From the NCBI GenBank assembly GCA_003331935.1, contig QOQE01000003.1, positions 1 to 64,000 of the forward strand: a stretch of 64,000 nt of DNA, read 5' to 3'. The stretch's first letter is position 1; the number at the start of each line of letters is the position of its first letter. This stretch comes from Alphaproteobacteria bacterium. GTDB lineage: Bacteria; Pseudomonadota; Alphaproteobacteria; Rhodobacterales; Rhodobacteraceae. Below the pieces are notes generated by a model, which saw only the letters and a program-made list of their open reading frames with translations, made no database searches and had not been told where the DNA came from. Shown here piece after piece: positions 1 through 8,300 of this stretch. Made by a program: the position numbers and the translations under genes.

Positions 1-722
1 ATTTCTCTCGCTTTCGCATCACTCAATTCACTCGGCTTGCCGTCAAATACTATCTCTCCAGACCGCATTCCAATAATCCTGTCGCAATATGTTCTTGCTG
101 TATCTAAAGTGTGCAAATTACATATCACTTTGATTTTTTCGTTCGAATTAATTGATTGCAGTGCTTCCATTACTAGCCGTGCGTTTAAAGGATCCAAGGA
201 TGCAATTGGCTCATCTGCTAAAATTATTTTTGGATTTTGCATCATCGCTCTACAAATCGCTACCCTCTGTTGCTGACCTCCAGATAAAGTTTCTGCTCTT
301 TGCAAAGCTGTAGGGGCGACACCGAAACGGTTCATCAAATCAAGGGCATCCGAACGCTCCTCTTTAGTAAAAAATCTGAGTGTTGACCGCAAGGTAGACT
401 GGTAGAACAATCGACCCAATATGACGTTTGTGATCACGTCCAAGCGAGGCACTAAATTAAATTGCTGGAAAATCATTGCGCATTGAGACTGCCATTGCCT
501 TTTCTGTGAACCCTTGAGCTCCAGAATATCTATGCTTCCGGCAAACACTTTCCCTTCAGTTTCAGTAGTCAGTCTATTTAAAACCCGGAGGAGCGTTGAC
601 TTTCCCGCACCAGAACGACCGATGATACCTATGAACTCGTTGTCAGTGGATTCAAAAGAAACGCTATTTAGCGCGACTGTCGAACCAAATTCTTTTTTTA
701 GTTTTGATACTTGTAGGTGCAT
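1..722 (-). CDS. phnC: Phosphonate/phosphate-type ABC transporter ATP-binding protein, C-terminus cut by window edge
   Basis: This is the ATPase subunit that powers import of phosphonates or related phosphorus compounds with a PhnD binding protein and PhnE permease. Reading down from the ATG at 722, the frame stays open to base 1, giving about 240 residues. It contains a Walker A motif (GRSGAGKST, residues 35-43), a Q-loop region, the ABC signature LSGGQQQR (146-153), the Walker B/D-loop ADEPIASLD and the PhnC-typical NLHTLDTARTYCDRIIG stretch near the end. Only the last few tens of residues are missing. A Pho box lies just upstream at 748-765, which fits PhoB control. The phnD and phnE partners should lie to the left, outside the window. 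A close alternative is a phosphite or methylphosphonate importer ATPase of the same family. Confidence 0.9.
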   Translation of the reverse strand, partial: MHLQVSKLKKEFGSTVALNSVSFESTDNEFIGIIGRSGAGKSTLLRVLNRLTTETEGKVFAGSIDILELKGSQKRQWQSQCAMIFQQFNLVPRLDVITNVILGRLFYQSTLRSTLRFFTKEERSDALDLMNRFGVAPTALQRAETLSGGQQQRVAICRAMMQNPKIILADEPIASLDPLNARLVMEALQSINSNEKIKVICNLHTLDTARTYCDRIIGMRSGEIVFDGKPSELSDAKARE

Positions 723-747
723 GTTTTCTCTTTCTGAACGTAGAAAT

Positions 748-765
748 AGATCAGCAAAATGACAG
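748..765 (-). promoter_or_regulatory. Putative Pho box upstream of phnC
   Basis: On the minus strand two 7-mers, CTGTCAT (759-765) and CTGATCT (748-754), stand exactly 11 bases apart. The first matches the classical PhoB half-site perfectly; the second is weaker (4 of 7). The pair ends 25 bases before the phnC start codon, where PhoB would replace the -35 contact. Spacing and position support the call; binding is inferred. Confidence 0.6.
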
Positions 766-770
766 AATAA

Positions 771-786
771 TTTCACATTTGTGAAA
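771..786. promoter_or_regulatory. 16-base inverted repeat behind the phnC Pho box
   Basis: TTTCACA and TGTGAAA form a perfect 7-base inverted repeat around a two-base centre. It lies between the stop codon of the alcohol dehydrogenase gene (817) and the phnC Pho box. It could be an operator for a dimeric regulator, or a short hairpin at the 3' end of the dehydrogenase transcript; no T-run follows on the minus strand, so an intrinsic terminator is unlikely. Confidence 0.35.
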
Positions 787-816
787 GAAAAATAACAGAT
801 TAAAAATATGAAGTTG

Positions 817-1992
817 TTAACTAATAATCGAAGCGTTTATTAATTTTTCAATGTCGGCAACGGTCACTTTAACGGGATTTGTTGACGTAGCTGTGTCAAA
901 CATAGCTTTTTTTGCAATCCTTTTGGCACAGTTGTCAGGGACCCCAATTTCTGAGAGTGATTCCGGAATTTCTAATTGTGTTAATAATTGTTTAATACAT
1001 GAAGTTAAATGATGCTGGGTATCTTCCTTTAAACCAAATACTTTGGTTATTCTTTTTGTCTTTTCACCCATATTCACCAAGTTGAAATCTAAGACCGTCG
1101 GCAAAATAATGGCATTGGTCAAGCCGTGATGAGTGTTAAACTCCGCACCAATCATGTGAGATATTGCATGAACCAATCCCAGACCCTTTAAAAATGACAC
1201 ACCGGCCATACATGACCCTATAAGCATTCCCGATCTTGCGTTCAAGTCATTAAGATTATCACATGCTCTCGGCAAATATTTCCATATGAGGTGTAATGAC
1301 TCCAATGCCAGTGCATCATAGATTGGATTAAAGTCTGGAACCAAATACGCTTCAATTGCATGCGTAAGAGCATCTAATCCAGTCCATGCGGTTAAATTAA
1401 AAGGGAGATCCAGTGTGACCATTGGATCTAATATTGTTTGGCAGGGCTTGTACATCGGATGCCAAACACAGAACTTCATTAGTTTTTTTGAATGCGTTAC
1501 CATCGCGGTACTTTCGGTTTCCGCTCCAGTACCTGCTGTTGTCGGAATGGTAATAAGCTTTGGGAACACACTATTACTGTCTATTTTGGGAGGATTTTTC
1601 TCATAGTCAAATCTCCAGAGATCTTTACCGCTGTTAACAGTCAAGCCAATGGCTTTACCTCCATCCAAAGCGCTGCCTCCACCAATTGCTATTATCCCGT
1701 CATGTTTGTCTTTTGAGAACTGGTCGCACCCCATTTTCAAATCTTTATCATTTGGGTTAGGCGCTATACCGCTGTAAAAACCAAAGGAAACATTTTTCTT
1801 TTTCAAAGCCTTTTTTAAAATATCTATAAATGATAGGTTTTTGCTTCCTTTATCAGTAACAATTAAAGGATTTGAAATGCCATATTTTGTACAATAATCA
1901 CCTACCTCCCAAATGCGTCCAGGTCCATAAGCTATTGGTATTGGGAAAACCCAATCCTTTGGAGTTAAAATTTTTTCATCCTCTATAATCAT
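817..1992 (-). CDS. Iron-containing (group III) alcohol dehydrogenase
   Basis: This 391-residue protein should interconvert an alcohol and an aldehyde with NAD(P)H at a mononuclear iron site in the cytoplasm. It has the dinucleotide motif GGGSALDGGK (104-113) and the segment TTAGTGAETE (151-160). By spacing against the family, Asp207, His211, His275 and His289 are the expected metal ligands, so all appear present. The length is normal. It lies upstream of phnC on the same strand, 94 bases apart, and near an aldehyde dehydrogenase gene, which suggests a two-step alcohol-aldehyde-acid oxidation or the reverse. Group III enzymes include phosphonoacetaldehyde reductases, 1,3-propanediol and 4-hydroxybutyrate dehydrogenases; the sequence alone does not decide the substrate. 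Confidence 0.87.
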   Translation of the reverse strand: MIIEDEKILTPKDWVFPIPIAYGPGRIWEVGDYCTKYGISNPLIVTDKGSKNLSFIDILKKALKKKNVSFGFYSGIAPNPNDKDLKMGCDQFSKDKHDGIIAIGGGSALDGGKAIGLTVNSGKDLWRFDYEKNPPKIDSNSVFPKLITIPTTAGTGAETESTAMVTHSKKLMKFCVWHPMYKPCQTILDPMVTLDLPFNLTAWTGLDALTHAIEAYLVPDFNPIYDALALESLHLIWKYLPRACDNLNDLNARSGMLIGSCMAGVSFLKGLGLVHAISHMIGAEFNTHHGLTNAIILPTVLDFNLVNMGEKTKRITKVFGLKEDTQHHLTSCIKQLLTQLEIPESLSEIGVPDNCAKRIAKKAMFDTATSTNPVKVTVADIEKLINASIIS

Positions 1993-2097
1993 TTTTCTCG
2001 ATTTACTGTTTTCTTTTTACAGAATAGATTGTTTCCGGAAAGGTTTGTAAAAAACTTTTAAGTGGCTATGGAACACTAAAACATTGAGTAGTTGTTA

Positions 2098-3024
2098 ATG
2101 ATACATGAAAAAATCACATTAGAGCCAATATACTCAGATACATCTTTAAGCTTAGCGCTTTTTATTAGCGGAGGGTTATGGGGCTTATATTGGATACCAT
2201 TAAGGGCTCTGTCATTGGCAGGGGTGGATAGCTATTGGAGTATTTTTTTTATAAATGCTTGCCCACTTCTAGTTCTATCCCCAATAGCACTTTTCAAAAT
2301 CAATCAATTTAAATTTACTGATTGGCCTACTCTATTTTCTAGTCTAACTATAGGACTTGCTTTCACGCTTTACGCAGGAGCGATTTTAGAGACTACCGTT
2401 GTCCGAGCAACCCTATTGTTTTATCTTAGCCCTATCTGGGGAACTATTTTCGGCACTATTTTTTTATCAGAGAGGTTTACCGTCAGACGGGCAAGTGCAA
2501 TCATTTTTTCTTTATTCGGGCTTTTTTTTCTTCTGTCTAATAAAGATACTTTAAATCTTTCATTGAACATAGGTGACTTTTTCGGTTTTTTATCTGGCCT
2601 TCTTTTTGCTATTGGATCGGGATTGTTGAAACGCTCCCCAACAATAAAAATATTTCCTCTAACGTTCTTCGTTTATGCATTCACCAGTGCGGGCGCATTA
2701 ACCTTGGTATTTTTTTTCGTAGGCCAGACTGAAATACCCAAAAAGACTGTAATTGATTTTTTCCCTTATGTTTTTCTATGGTCTACAATTATATTTATGC
2801 CAAGCTTTATGGTTGTCTTTAAAGTCTCACAGACTTTATTTCCTGGACGCGTAGCCATTCTCCTTATGTCAGAGATCATAGTTGCTGTGGTTACAGCTAG
2901 TATTTTACTTCCCGAGGAAAGAATGACATTAATTCAATGGCTTGGAGCACTTACAATTGTGACAGCCGGCTTTATTGATATACTATTTAGCAAGTCGAGA
3001 GGAAACATATCAAAGCCCATGTAA
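2098..3024 (+). CDS. EamA/DMT-family permease
   Basis: This hydrophobic protein of about 308 residues belongs to the drug/metabolite transporter superfamily, whose members export or exchange small metabolites across the inner membrane. About ten membrane segments can be read, arranged as two EamA repeats (roughly residues 15-140 and 155-300). The second half ends with the typical pattern in which a proline-bearing segment after SEIIVAVV precedes a last helix. An in-frame TTG at 2092 would add two residues; the ATG at 2098 is preferred. It is divergent from the iron alcohol dehydrogenase gene and overlaps the aldehyde dehydrogenase gene tail to tail by 15 bases. The substrate is unknown; a link to the flanking dehydrogenases is only suggested by position. 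Confidence 0.85.
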   Translation: MIHEKITLEPIYSDTSLSLALFISGGLWGLYWIPLRALSLAGVDSYWSIFFINACPLLVLSPIALFKINQFKFTDWPTLFSSLTIGLAFTLYAGAILETTVVRATLLFYLSPIWGTIFGTIFLSERFTVRRASAIIFSLFGLFFLLSNKDTLNLSLNIGDFFGFLSGLLFAIGSGLLKRSPTIKIFPLTFFVYAFTSAGALTLVFFFVGQTEIPKKTVIDFFPYVFLWSTIIFMPSFMVVFKVSQTLFPGRVAILLMSEIIVAVVTASILLPEERMTLIQWLGALTIVTAGFIDILFSKSRGNISKPM

Positions 3025-4473
3025 CGATTTAGTTTCCAAATAATCCTCCAAACCCATTAAACCACCCTCTCTGCCATTGCCAGATTGTTTGTATCCACCA
3101 AAAGGGGTTCCATAATTGTATCCACCACCATTTATGTGAACTGCTCCGACTCTCAATTGTGAACTCACACGCTCTGCTTTTTTAATGTCAGACGTTTGCA
3201 CGTAGGCCGCTAAGCCATAAGGAGAGTCATTTGCTATAGAAATCGCTTCCTCTTCGTTGTTGAATGGTATTATTACTAAAACTGGTCCGAAAATTTCCTC
3301 TCTAGCGATCCTCATAGTATTGCTAACATTATAGAAAATTGTTGGTTTAACAAACCAACCCTTTTCTAAACCGTGAGGCTTACCTAAACCCCCTGTTAAG
3401 ACGGAGGCTCCTTCTTTTATTCCCACATCAATCATATTTTGAACTCGGTCAAATTGTATTTTATCAAACAAGGGGCCTATGTGGTCTCCCTCTTTAGTTG
3501 GATCTCCGATTAAAATTTCTTCTGCTGACTTCTTTGCTATTTTTAAAACCTTTTCATAACAAGAGCTTTCAACTAGTAACCTCGTCGGTGCGTCACAAGA
3601 TTGACCCGTATTGAACATGCACTCATTAATCGAATATCTTATATCCCTTTCTAGATTTGCATCCGAAAAAACAATATTAGGTGATTTTCCACCAAGTTCT
3701 AAAGTAACTCTTTTAATGGTCTCAGAAGAATCTTTGGTTACCATGATCCCAGCTCTTGTCGATCCAGTGAAAGACATCATATCTATTTCTGAATGCTTTG
3801 ACATTGCCCTTCCCACCGTATCTCCGACACCGTTAACCAAATTAAAAACACCAGCTGGATAGCCAGCCTCTTCAATGATTTCGGTATAAACCATCGCAGA
3901 TAAGGGTGTGTACTCTGACGGTTTCAAGATACAGGTACAGCCAGTTGCTAAGGCTGGTATAACCTTCAGTGCGATTTGATTTACAGGCCAGTTCCAAGGT
4001 GTTATCAGTCCGCAAATCCCTACCGGTTCTTTTAAAAGAACATCCCCACTATCCAAAACTGCTCTCTCCTTAAGCTCTGCCAGCGCACCAATAAATGACT
4101 CCAAGTGCCCAAGAGCTGCATCTGCTTGGGCAGATCTTGCCATTGATATAGGTGCACCCATCTCTTCGCGCATGGCCTGGGCTAAATCTTCAAACCTTCT
4201 CTCTGTTATTCTCTTGAGACCCTTCAAAAGATCCATTCTTTCTTTCTTTTTCGTTTTGGAAAAGCTTGTAAATGCTTTTTTCGCTGACTGAACTGCATCA
4301 TTGACATCCTGTTCATTTCCTAGTGACACAGTCCCGATTTGTCTTAAATCTGATGGGCTTATCACAGCCATTGTTTCGTCTGATCTTGGGTTTACCCATG
4401 TCCCATTAATAAAAAATTTTTTTAACTTTTCCATTTTTGTAATCCGTGATTTTTTATCCTCAACTATAGACAA
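3010..4473 (-). CDS. NAD(P)-dependent aldehyde dehydrogenase
   Basis: This 487-residue enzyme of the classical ALDH superfamily oxidises an aldehyde to a carboxylic acid. The oxyanion-hole Asn161 lies in PWNWP (159-163). The general base Glu259 lies in LELGGKSPN, and the catalytic Cys293 in NTGQSCDAPTR. The C-terminal EEIFGPV and PFGGYKQSGNGREGG motifs are present, so the enzyme looks complete. An internal Met14 is a possible alternative start and would give a more usual N-terminus. It is divergent from the arsenate-detoxification genes, with only 63 bases between the start codons, so the two may share regulatory DNA. The substrate cannot be told; the nearby iron alcohol dehydrogenase suggests a shared pathway. 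Confidence 0.9.
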   Translation of the reverse strand: MSIVEDKKSRITKMEKLKKFFINGTWVNPRSDETMAVISPSDLRQIGTVSLGNEQDVNDAVQSAKKAFTSFSKTKKKERMDLLKGLKRITERRFEDLAQAMREEMGAPISMARSAQADAALGHLESFIGALAELKERAVLDSGDVLLKEPVGICGLITPWNWPVNQIALKVIPALATGCTCILKPSEYTPLSAMVYTEIIEEAGYPAGVFNLVNGVGDTVGRAMSKHSEIDMMSFTGSTRAGIMVTKDSSETIKRVTLELGGKSPNIVFSDANLERDIRYSINECMFNTGQSCDAPTRLLVESSCYEKVLKIAKKSAEEILIGDPTKEGDHIGPLFDKIQFDRVQNMIDVGIKEGASVLTGGLGKPHGLEKGWFVKPTIFYNVSNTMRIAREEIFGPVLVIIPFNNEEEAISIANDSPYGLAAYVQTSDIKKAERVSSQLRVGAVHINGGGYNYGTPFGGYKQSGNGREGGLMGLEDYLETKSLHGL

Positions 4474-4486
4474 TTAATTGTATTTT

Positions 4487-4504
4487 CTTACATATTTTTG
4501 TCAT
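4487..4504 (+). promoter_or_regulatory. Putative Pho box upstream of the gap-arsJ operon
   Basis: CTTACAT (4487-4493) and TTGTCAT (4498-4504) lie in direct repeat with an 11-base period and identical ATTT spacers, as in PhoB boxes (consensus CTGTCAT). The second unit differs from consensus only at the first base. The site ends 32 bases before the GAPDH ATG, so PhoB could activate the arsenate genes. The same DNA lies between divergent start codons and could also affect the aldehyde dehydrogenase gene. Confidence 0.6.
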
Positions 4505-4536
4505 ATTTTTTTTGTAAGGTCTTTTCGAGGTCTATT

Positions 4537-5541
4537 ATGAAAATAATAATTAACGGGTTAGGAAGAATTGGTAAGCTTGTCTTTAGAAGACTATGCGATG
4601 AAAATCTCCATGAAAATATTGCATTGGTAAATGAGAAAGCGGGGTCTACTTCTGACCAAGAATATTTTTTAAGATATGACACGGTTCATGGGACTTGGGG
4701 TGATGACCTTTGTTTTAAAAATGGTTGTCTTAATTACAAAGATCATTCTATAGATGTGATGACAGAGGGGTCTATAGAGAATATTAGTTTTCCTAAATCT
4801 GAAAAGTTTCTGGTAGTAGATTGTACTGGGGTCAATAAATCAGAAAAGTTACTTGAGCCATATTTCAAAAAAAAGGCATCATACGTATTAATTTCTGCCC
4901 CTATAGAGTCATCCGGAGTCCAGAATATTGTTTATGGGATAAATCATCAATCCATAGACACTAGTGCTTATAAAATATTCACAGCCGCAAGCTGTACAAC
5001 TAATTGTCTTGCGCCTATTGTAAAAGTTCTCGAAGAAAATATTGGAATAGAGCATGGGTCCATTACAACTATCCATAATATTACAAACTCTCAAACTATT
5101 GTTGATGCTCCGAAAAATAATTTAAGGCGATCGAGATCAGGTATTAACTCATTAATCCCTACAACCACGGGCTCAGCTAGAGCGATTTCATTAATTTATC
5201 CAGAGCTTAAAGGAAGGCTGAATGGACATGCTGTAAGAGTTCCTCTCTTAAACGCATCATTGACCGATTGTGTTTTCGAGATGAAACAGACTGTAGAAGT
5301 TGATAAGATTAATCAACTTTTTAACGAGGCTTCAAACACCTATTTGAAAGACATTCTGTCTTATGAAGAAAAACCCCTGGTGTCATCTGATTATGTTAAT
5401 AATCCCCACTCAGCAATTATCGACTCTCTTTCAACTATGGTCGTAAATAAAACTCAGCTTAAGATTTATGCGTGGTATGATAATGAATGGGGATACGCCT
5501 GTAGAATGGTTGACATCTTATCTAAATTAATACGAGACTAG
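4537..5541 (+). CDS. gap: ArsJ-associated glyceraldehyde-3-phosphate dehydrogenase
   Basis: This 334-residue phosphorylating GAPDH is of the type found next to arsJ. In that system it uses arsenate in place of phosphate and makes the unstable 1-arseno-3-phosphoglycerate, which ArsJ exports. The ATG at 4537 starts the protein at MKIIINGLGRIG; an upstream in-frame start at 4498 would add 13 residues inside the Pho box and is rejected. The catalytic cysteine lies in AASCTTNCLAP (Cys153), with its histidine in TIHNITNSQ (His180). The long identity-rich blocks TTGSARAISLIYPELKGRLN and YAWYDNEWGYACRMV match ArsJ-associated enzymes as I know them better than glycolytic GapA. arsJ follows after nine bases. 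Confidence 0.9.
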   Translation: MKIIINGLGRIGKLVFRRLCDENLHENIALVNEKAGSTSDQEYFLRYDTVHGTWGDDLCFKNGCLNYKDHSIDVMTEGSIENISFPKSEKFLVVDCTGVNKSEKLLEPYFKKKASYVLISAPIESSGVQNIVYGINHQSIDTSAYKIFTAASCTTNCLAPIVKVLEENIGIEHGSITTIHNITNSQTIVDAPKNNLRRSRSGINSLIPTTTGSARAISLIYPELKGRLNGHAVRVPLLNASLTDCVFEMKQTVEVDKINQLFNEASNTYLKDILSYEEKPLVSSDYVNNPHSAIIDSLSTMVVNKTQLKIYAWYDNEWGYACRMVDILSKLIRD

Positions 5542-5550
5542 GCTCTCCTC

Positions 5551-6804
5551 TTGTTGATATTCAATCCATTTTTAAATGTATCGATTATTTATTGGTTTTT
5601 GATGCTGACCGATGGTGCTTTACGAATGCTAGTGCTAATGCATTTTCATGATAAAGGCTATTCTCCTTTTACTCTCGCTTATATATTTCTACTCTACGAA
5701 TTTATGGGTGTTATTACAAATTTTATGGCTGGCATTTTTGGTCGTCGCTTTGGGCTATCCACCCTCTTGATAGCTGGCACTAGCCTGCAGATATTAAGCC
5801 TAACATCGCTTGGCCTTCTTTCGGTTAATAGCCCAGAATGGTTTATGATTTTTTGCCTTATCTTTTTTCAAGGTCTCTGTGGTGTCGCTAAAGATTTGAC
5901 GAAAATAGGGAGCAAGACAGCCGTTAAGTTTCTAAGCAATGAAAATATTAAAGGAAAACTTTTTAGGAACGTCAGTTGGCTCACAGGATCTAAAAATACT
6001 GTTAAAGGTATAGGTTTTTTTGTTGGTGCTTTTTTGATTACCATTTACCCCTTCTCAATCTCTTTATATATTCTTGCCTTCATTTTGTTTATAGCCCTAA
6101 TGATTGCGTTGAACCCAGTATTAAAAACGCCTGAATTAAATACAAAATCAAATAGAGTACGATCAGATGGAAAGGTTTTTTCTGACATTTCCAGTATAAA
6201 TTATCTTTCTTTGTCGAGAATTTTCTTGTTTGGTGCTCGAGATATTTGGTTCGTAATTGGAATTCCTTTGTTTTTATTGGAAGTGTTTTCAACTATGTTT
6301 GTTACGGGATCAAACGGTAAAGTTGTTTTCCTTTTGGTAGGTAGCTTCATGGCGCTATGGGTCATTTTTTATGGCTTCGTACAATCTCAAGTGCCAGCAA
6401 TTATTCAAAGAAGAACTGATTTTAATATAGAATCTAGTGCTTTTCGCTGGTCCATTATTGTAATTTTTCCAACCTTATTTTTAACTTTGTTAACTTTTGT
6501 TTTTGATAACACTCTGTCAGTTACGCTGATTGTAATAATAATCACTTTACTTTTTATATTTGGAGGTTTTTTTGCAATTAATTCAAGCATCCATTCTTAT
6601 TTGATATTAAAGTTAACAAGTCAAAAAAAGGCGTCCGAAGATGTTGGTTTTTACTATTCAGCTAACGCAGTGGGTCGCTTTGTTGGAACACTATTATCTG
6701 GAGTTAGCTATCAGTTGGGAGGGCTAAGCCTTTGCTTATTCTTTACGACGGTCTTTTTAGTTTGTTCCAGTTATTTTATGGCAATTCTGGCAAAAAAGAC
6801 TTGA
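5551..6804 (+). CDS. arsJ: Organoarsenical efflux MFS transporter ArsJ
   Basis: This 417-residue inner-membrane transporter has about twelve hydrophobic segments. The family exports 1-arseno-3-phosphoglycerate, which decays outside the cell to arsenate and 3-phosphoglycerate. The N-terminal block LTDGALRMLVLMHFHDKGYS, the loop LLYEFMGVITN and the segment GVAKDLTKIGSKTAVK are characteristic of ArsJ. There is no ATG near the start. TTG at 5551, or the next codon TTG at 5554, is the likely initiation site, with no clear Shine-Dalgarno sequence, so translation may be coupled to the gap gene nine bases upstream. The pair lies directly before phoR and the pst operon, so phosphate uptake and arsenate export are encoded side by side. 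Confidence 0.92.
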   Translation: MLIFNPFLNVSIIYWFLMLTDGALRMLVLMHFHDKGYSPFTLAYIFLLYEFMGVITNFMAGIFGRRFGLSTLLIAGTSLQILSLTSLGLLSVNSPEWFMIFCLIFFQGLCGVAKDLTKIGSKTAVKFLSNENIKGKLFRNVSWLTGSKNTVKGIGFFVGAFLITIYPFSISLYILAFILFIALMIALNPVLKTPELNTKSNRVRSDGKVFSDISSINYLSLSRIFLFGARDIWFVIGIPLFLLEVFSTMFVTGSNGKVVFLLVGSFMALWVIFYGFVQSQVPAIIQRRTDFNIESSAFRWSIIVIFPTLFLTLLTFVFDNTLSVTLIVIIITLLFIFGGFFAINSSIHSYLILKLTSQKKASEDVGFYYSANAVGRFVGTLLSGVSYQLGGLSLCLFFTTVFLVCSSYFMAILAKKT

Positions 6805-6864
6805 TAACTAGATTTAACAATGAATCACTGTAAGATAAAATGAACATTCTGAGTTGGTTTTAAG

Positions 6865-8160
6865 ATGAGAGACAATCTTACAGATTACATCGGTTTTTCG
6901 GCTATTCTAATTGGTTTAACAGTGGTTTTTGCGATCTTAGAGTATCCAACCTGGGCTTTCCCTGCAACGGTTTTCATGGGCTCTGTTATATTTTTTATGT
7001 ATTTAAAGTCTAACAAAATAGGCGAAAAGCACCATGTTAGTGACTTTAAGCAGGAAGCTATCAAGGAGGAGATTCAAGAAACGTATAACGCCAAGATCAC
7101 TTACAGGGTAATTAAAGGATTATTGAACATTCTTCCCTCACCCTATATTTTGATTGACAGAAATGGTAGGATAACATTTATAAATACAGAGGCTAAAGGG
7201 ATCGTTCCTGATTTTCATTCTGGCTCCCATATTTCGAACGTTTTCAGGTCGCCAATTTTTTTGGCCGCTATTGAAAATGCAATAAAAAAAGATAAGCAGG
7301 CAAAGCTGTCTTTTGAAATTCAAAGTCCGCAATTTCGTCAATTTAGTGCAAATATTTTTTTCATATCGTCAAATAAAATATCAAACAATTTCAACGACAT
7401 TTTTATCCAACTAACGGATGAGTCAACTCATATAAGAGCCGAAAAAATGCGGACGGATTTTGTTGCTAATGCTAGTCATGAGCTTAGAACTCCATTAGCG
7501 TCGATCACGGGCTTCATCGAAACATTACAAGGGCACGCCAAAAATGATCCGAAGGCAAAGGATCTTTTCCTGAATCTTATGGCCAAACAAGCTGGGAAAA
7601 TGGAACTTTTAATTAAAGATTTGATGTCTCTTTCCAAATTGGAAATACTGGAGACCAAACCTATTACGTCTGTCTGCTCATTAAGTGAACTCATTAGTGA
7701 TTTAACGCAGAGCTTACAACAATACGCACAAGACAATAATGTTAAGCTAGTTAATAATATTTCTAAAAAAATGATGCCAATAATGGGGGAAGTTGATCAA
7801 TTGCGACAACTATTCTCAAACTTAATAGAGAATGCTATTAAATACTCAGGATCTGAATGTGAAGTAAGAATTTTTCTGTCCAAAGAAAAACACAAAGGTA
7901 TGGTTGGCATAGTGATTGAGGATAACGGGGTTGGAATTTCTGCGGAACATTTACCTAGACTTACGGAGAGATTTTATAGAGCTAACACAAATTCTGAAGC
8001 TGAAAAAGATGGTACTGGTTTAGGATTGGCGATAGTGAAGCATATTTTAATTAGACACCGCGGAAAACTCCAGATTGACTCCAAGCTTGGTAAAGGCAGT
8101 CAATTTACTGCTTGGCTACCTAAAGGGAAATTAGGTAAACAGAATAAAAAAGAAAAATAA
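6865..8160 (+). CDS. phoR: Phosphate regulon sensor histidine kinase PhoR
   Basis: This 431-residue membrane kinase senses phosphate status through the Pst complex and PhoU, and phosphorylates PhoB. Two hydrophobic segments (about residues 8-50) anchor it. A PAS-like region follows (about 70-180), then the HisKA domain with the phospho-acceptor His205 in NASHELRTPLASITG. A HATPase domain carries the N-box NLIENAIKYS and the G-boxes DNGVGIS and GTGLGLAIVKHIL. The 'FIETLQG' segment after the H-box is usual for PhoR. It begins the run phoR-pstSCAB-phoU-phoB, an order common in alphaproteobacteria. The 60 bases after arsJ contain no convincing Pho box, so it may be read through from the arsenic genes or have its own weak promoter. 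Confidence 0.95.
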   Translation: MRDNLTDYIGFSAILIGLTVVFAILEYPTWAFPATVFMGSVIFFMYLKSNKIGEKHHVSDFKQEAIKEEIQETYNAKITYRVIKGLLNILPSPYILIDRNGRITFINTEAKGIVPDFHSGSHISNVFRSPIFLAAIENAIKKDKQAKLSFEIQSPQFRQFSANIFFISSNKISNNFNDIFIQLTDESTHIRAEKMRTDFVANASHELRTPLASITGFIETLQGHAKNDPKAKDLFLNLMAKQAGKMELLIKDLMSLSKLEILETKPITSVCSLSELISDLTQSLQQYAQDNNVKLVNNISKKMMPIMGEVDQLRQLFSNLIENAIKYSGSECEVRIFLSKEKHKGMVGIVIEDNGVGISAEHLPRLTERFYRANTNSEAEKDGTGLGLAIVKHILIRHRGKLQIDSKLGKGSQFTAWLPKGKLGKQNKKEK

Positions 8161-8200
8161 ATTGGATATTGTTAAAAAAATCATATTTTCAATATCTTAT

Positions 8201-8249
8201 TTGTTCATAAAGTTTTCATATTTTTGACATATTTAAGTGAGGATAGAAT
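8201..8249 (+). promoter_or_regulatory. pstS promoter region with three Pho-box units and a -10 element
   Basis: TTGTTCAT (8201-8208), GTTTTCAT (8212-8219) and TTTGACAT (8223-8230) repeat at exactly 11-base intervals, each with an AT-rich spacer. This is the direct-repeat design of PhoB sites, here with three units rather than two. A -10-like TAGAAT lies at 8244-8249, 13 bases after the last unit, the distance expected when PhoB replaces the -35 contact. The start codon of pstS is at 8301. Confidence 0.65.
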
Positions 8250-8300
8250 GAGAAGGTGCGCGTAAATCAGACGTTCTAGTTAACAAAGGAGTTGTCAATA

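Noticed and set aside
37-276. Plus-strand open frames such as 37-276, 514-762 and 47758-48237
   Set aside because: They are shadows of clear genes on the opposite strand and have no recognisable protein features.
4498-4536. Upstream start for the ArsJ-associated GAPDH
   Set aside because: The added 13 residues overlap the Pho box and precede the standard MKIIINGLGRIG start.
6805-6864. Pho box before phoR
   Set aside because: CTGTAAG has no second unit at 11 bases.
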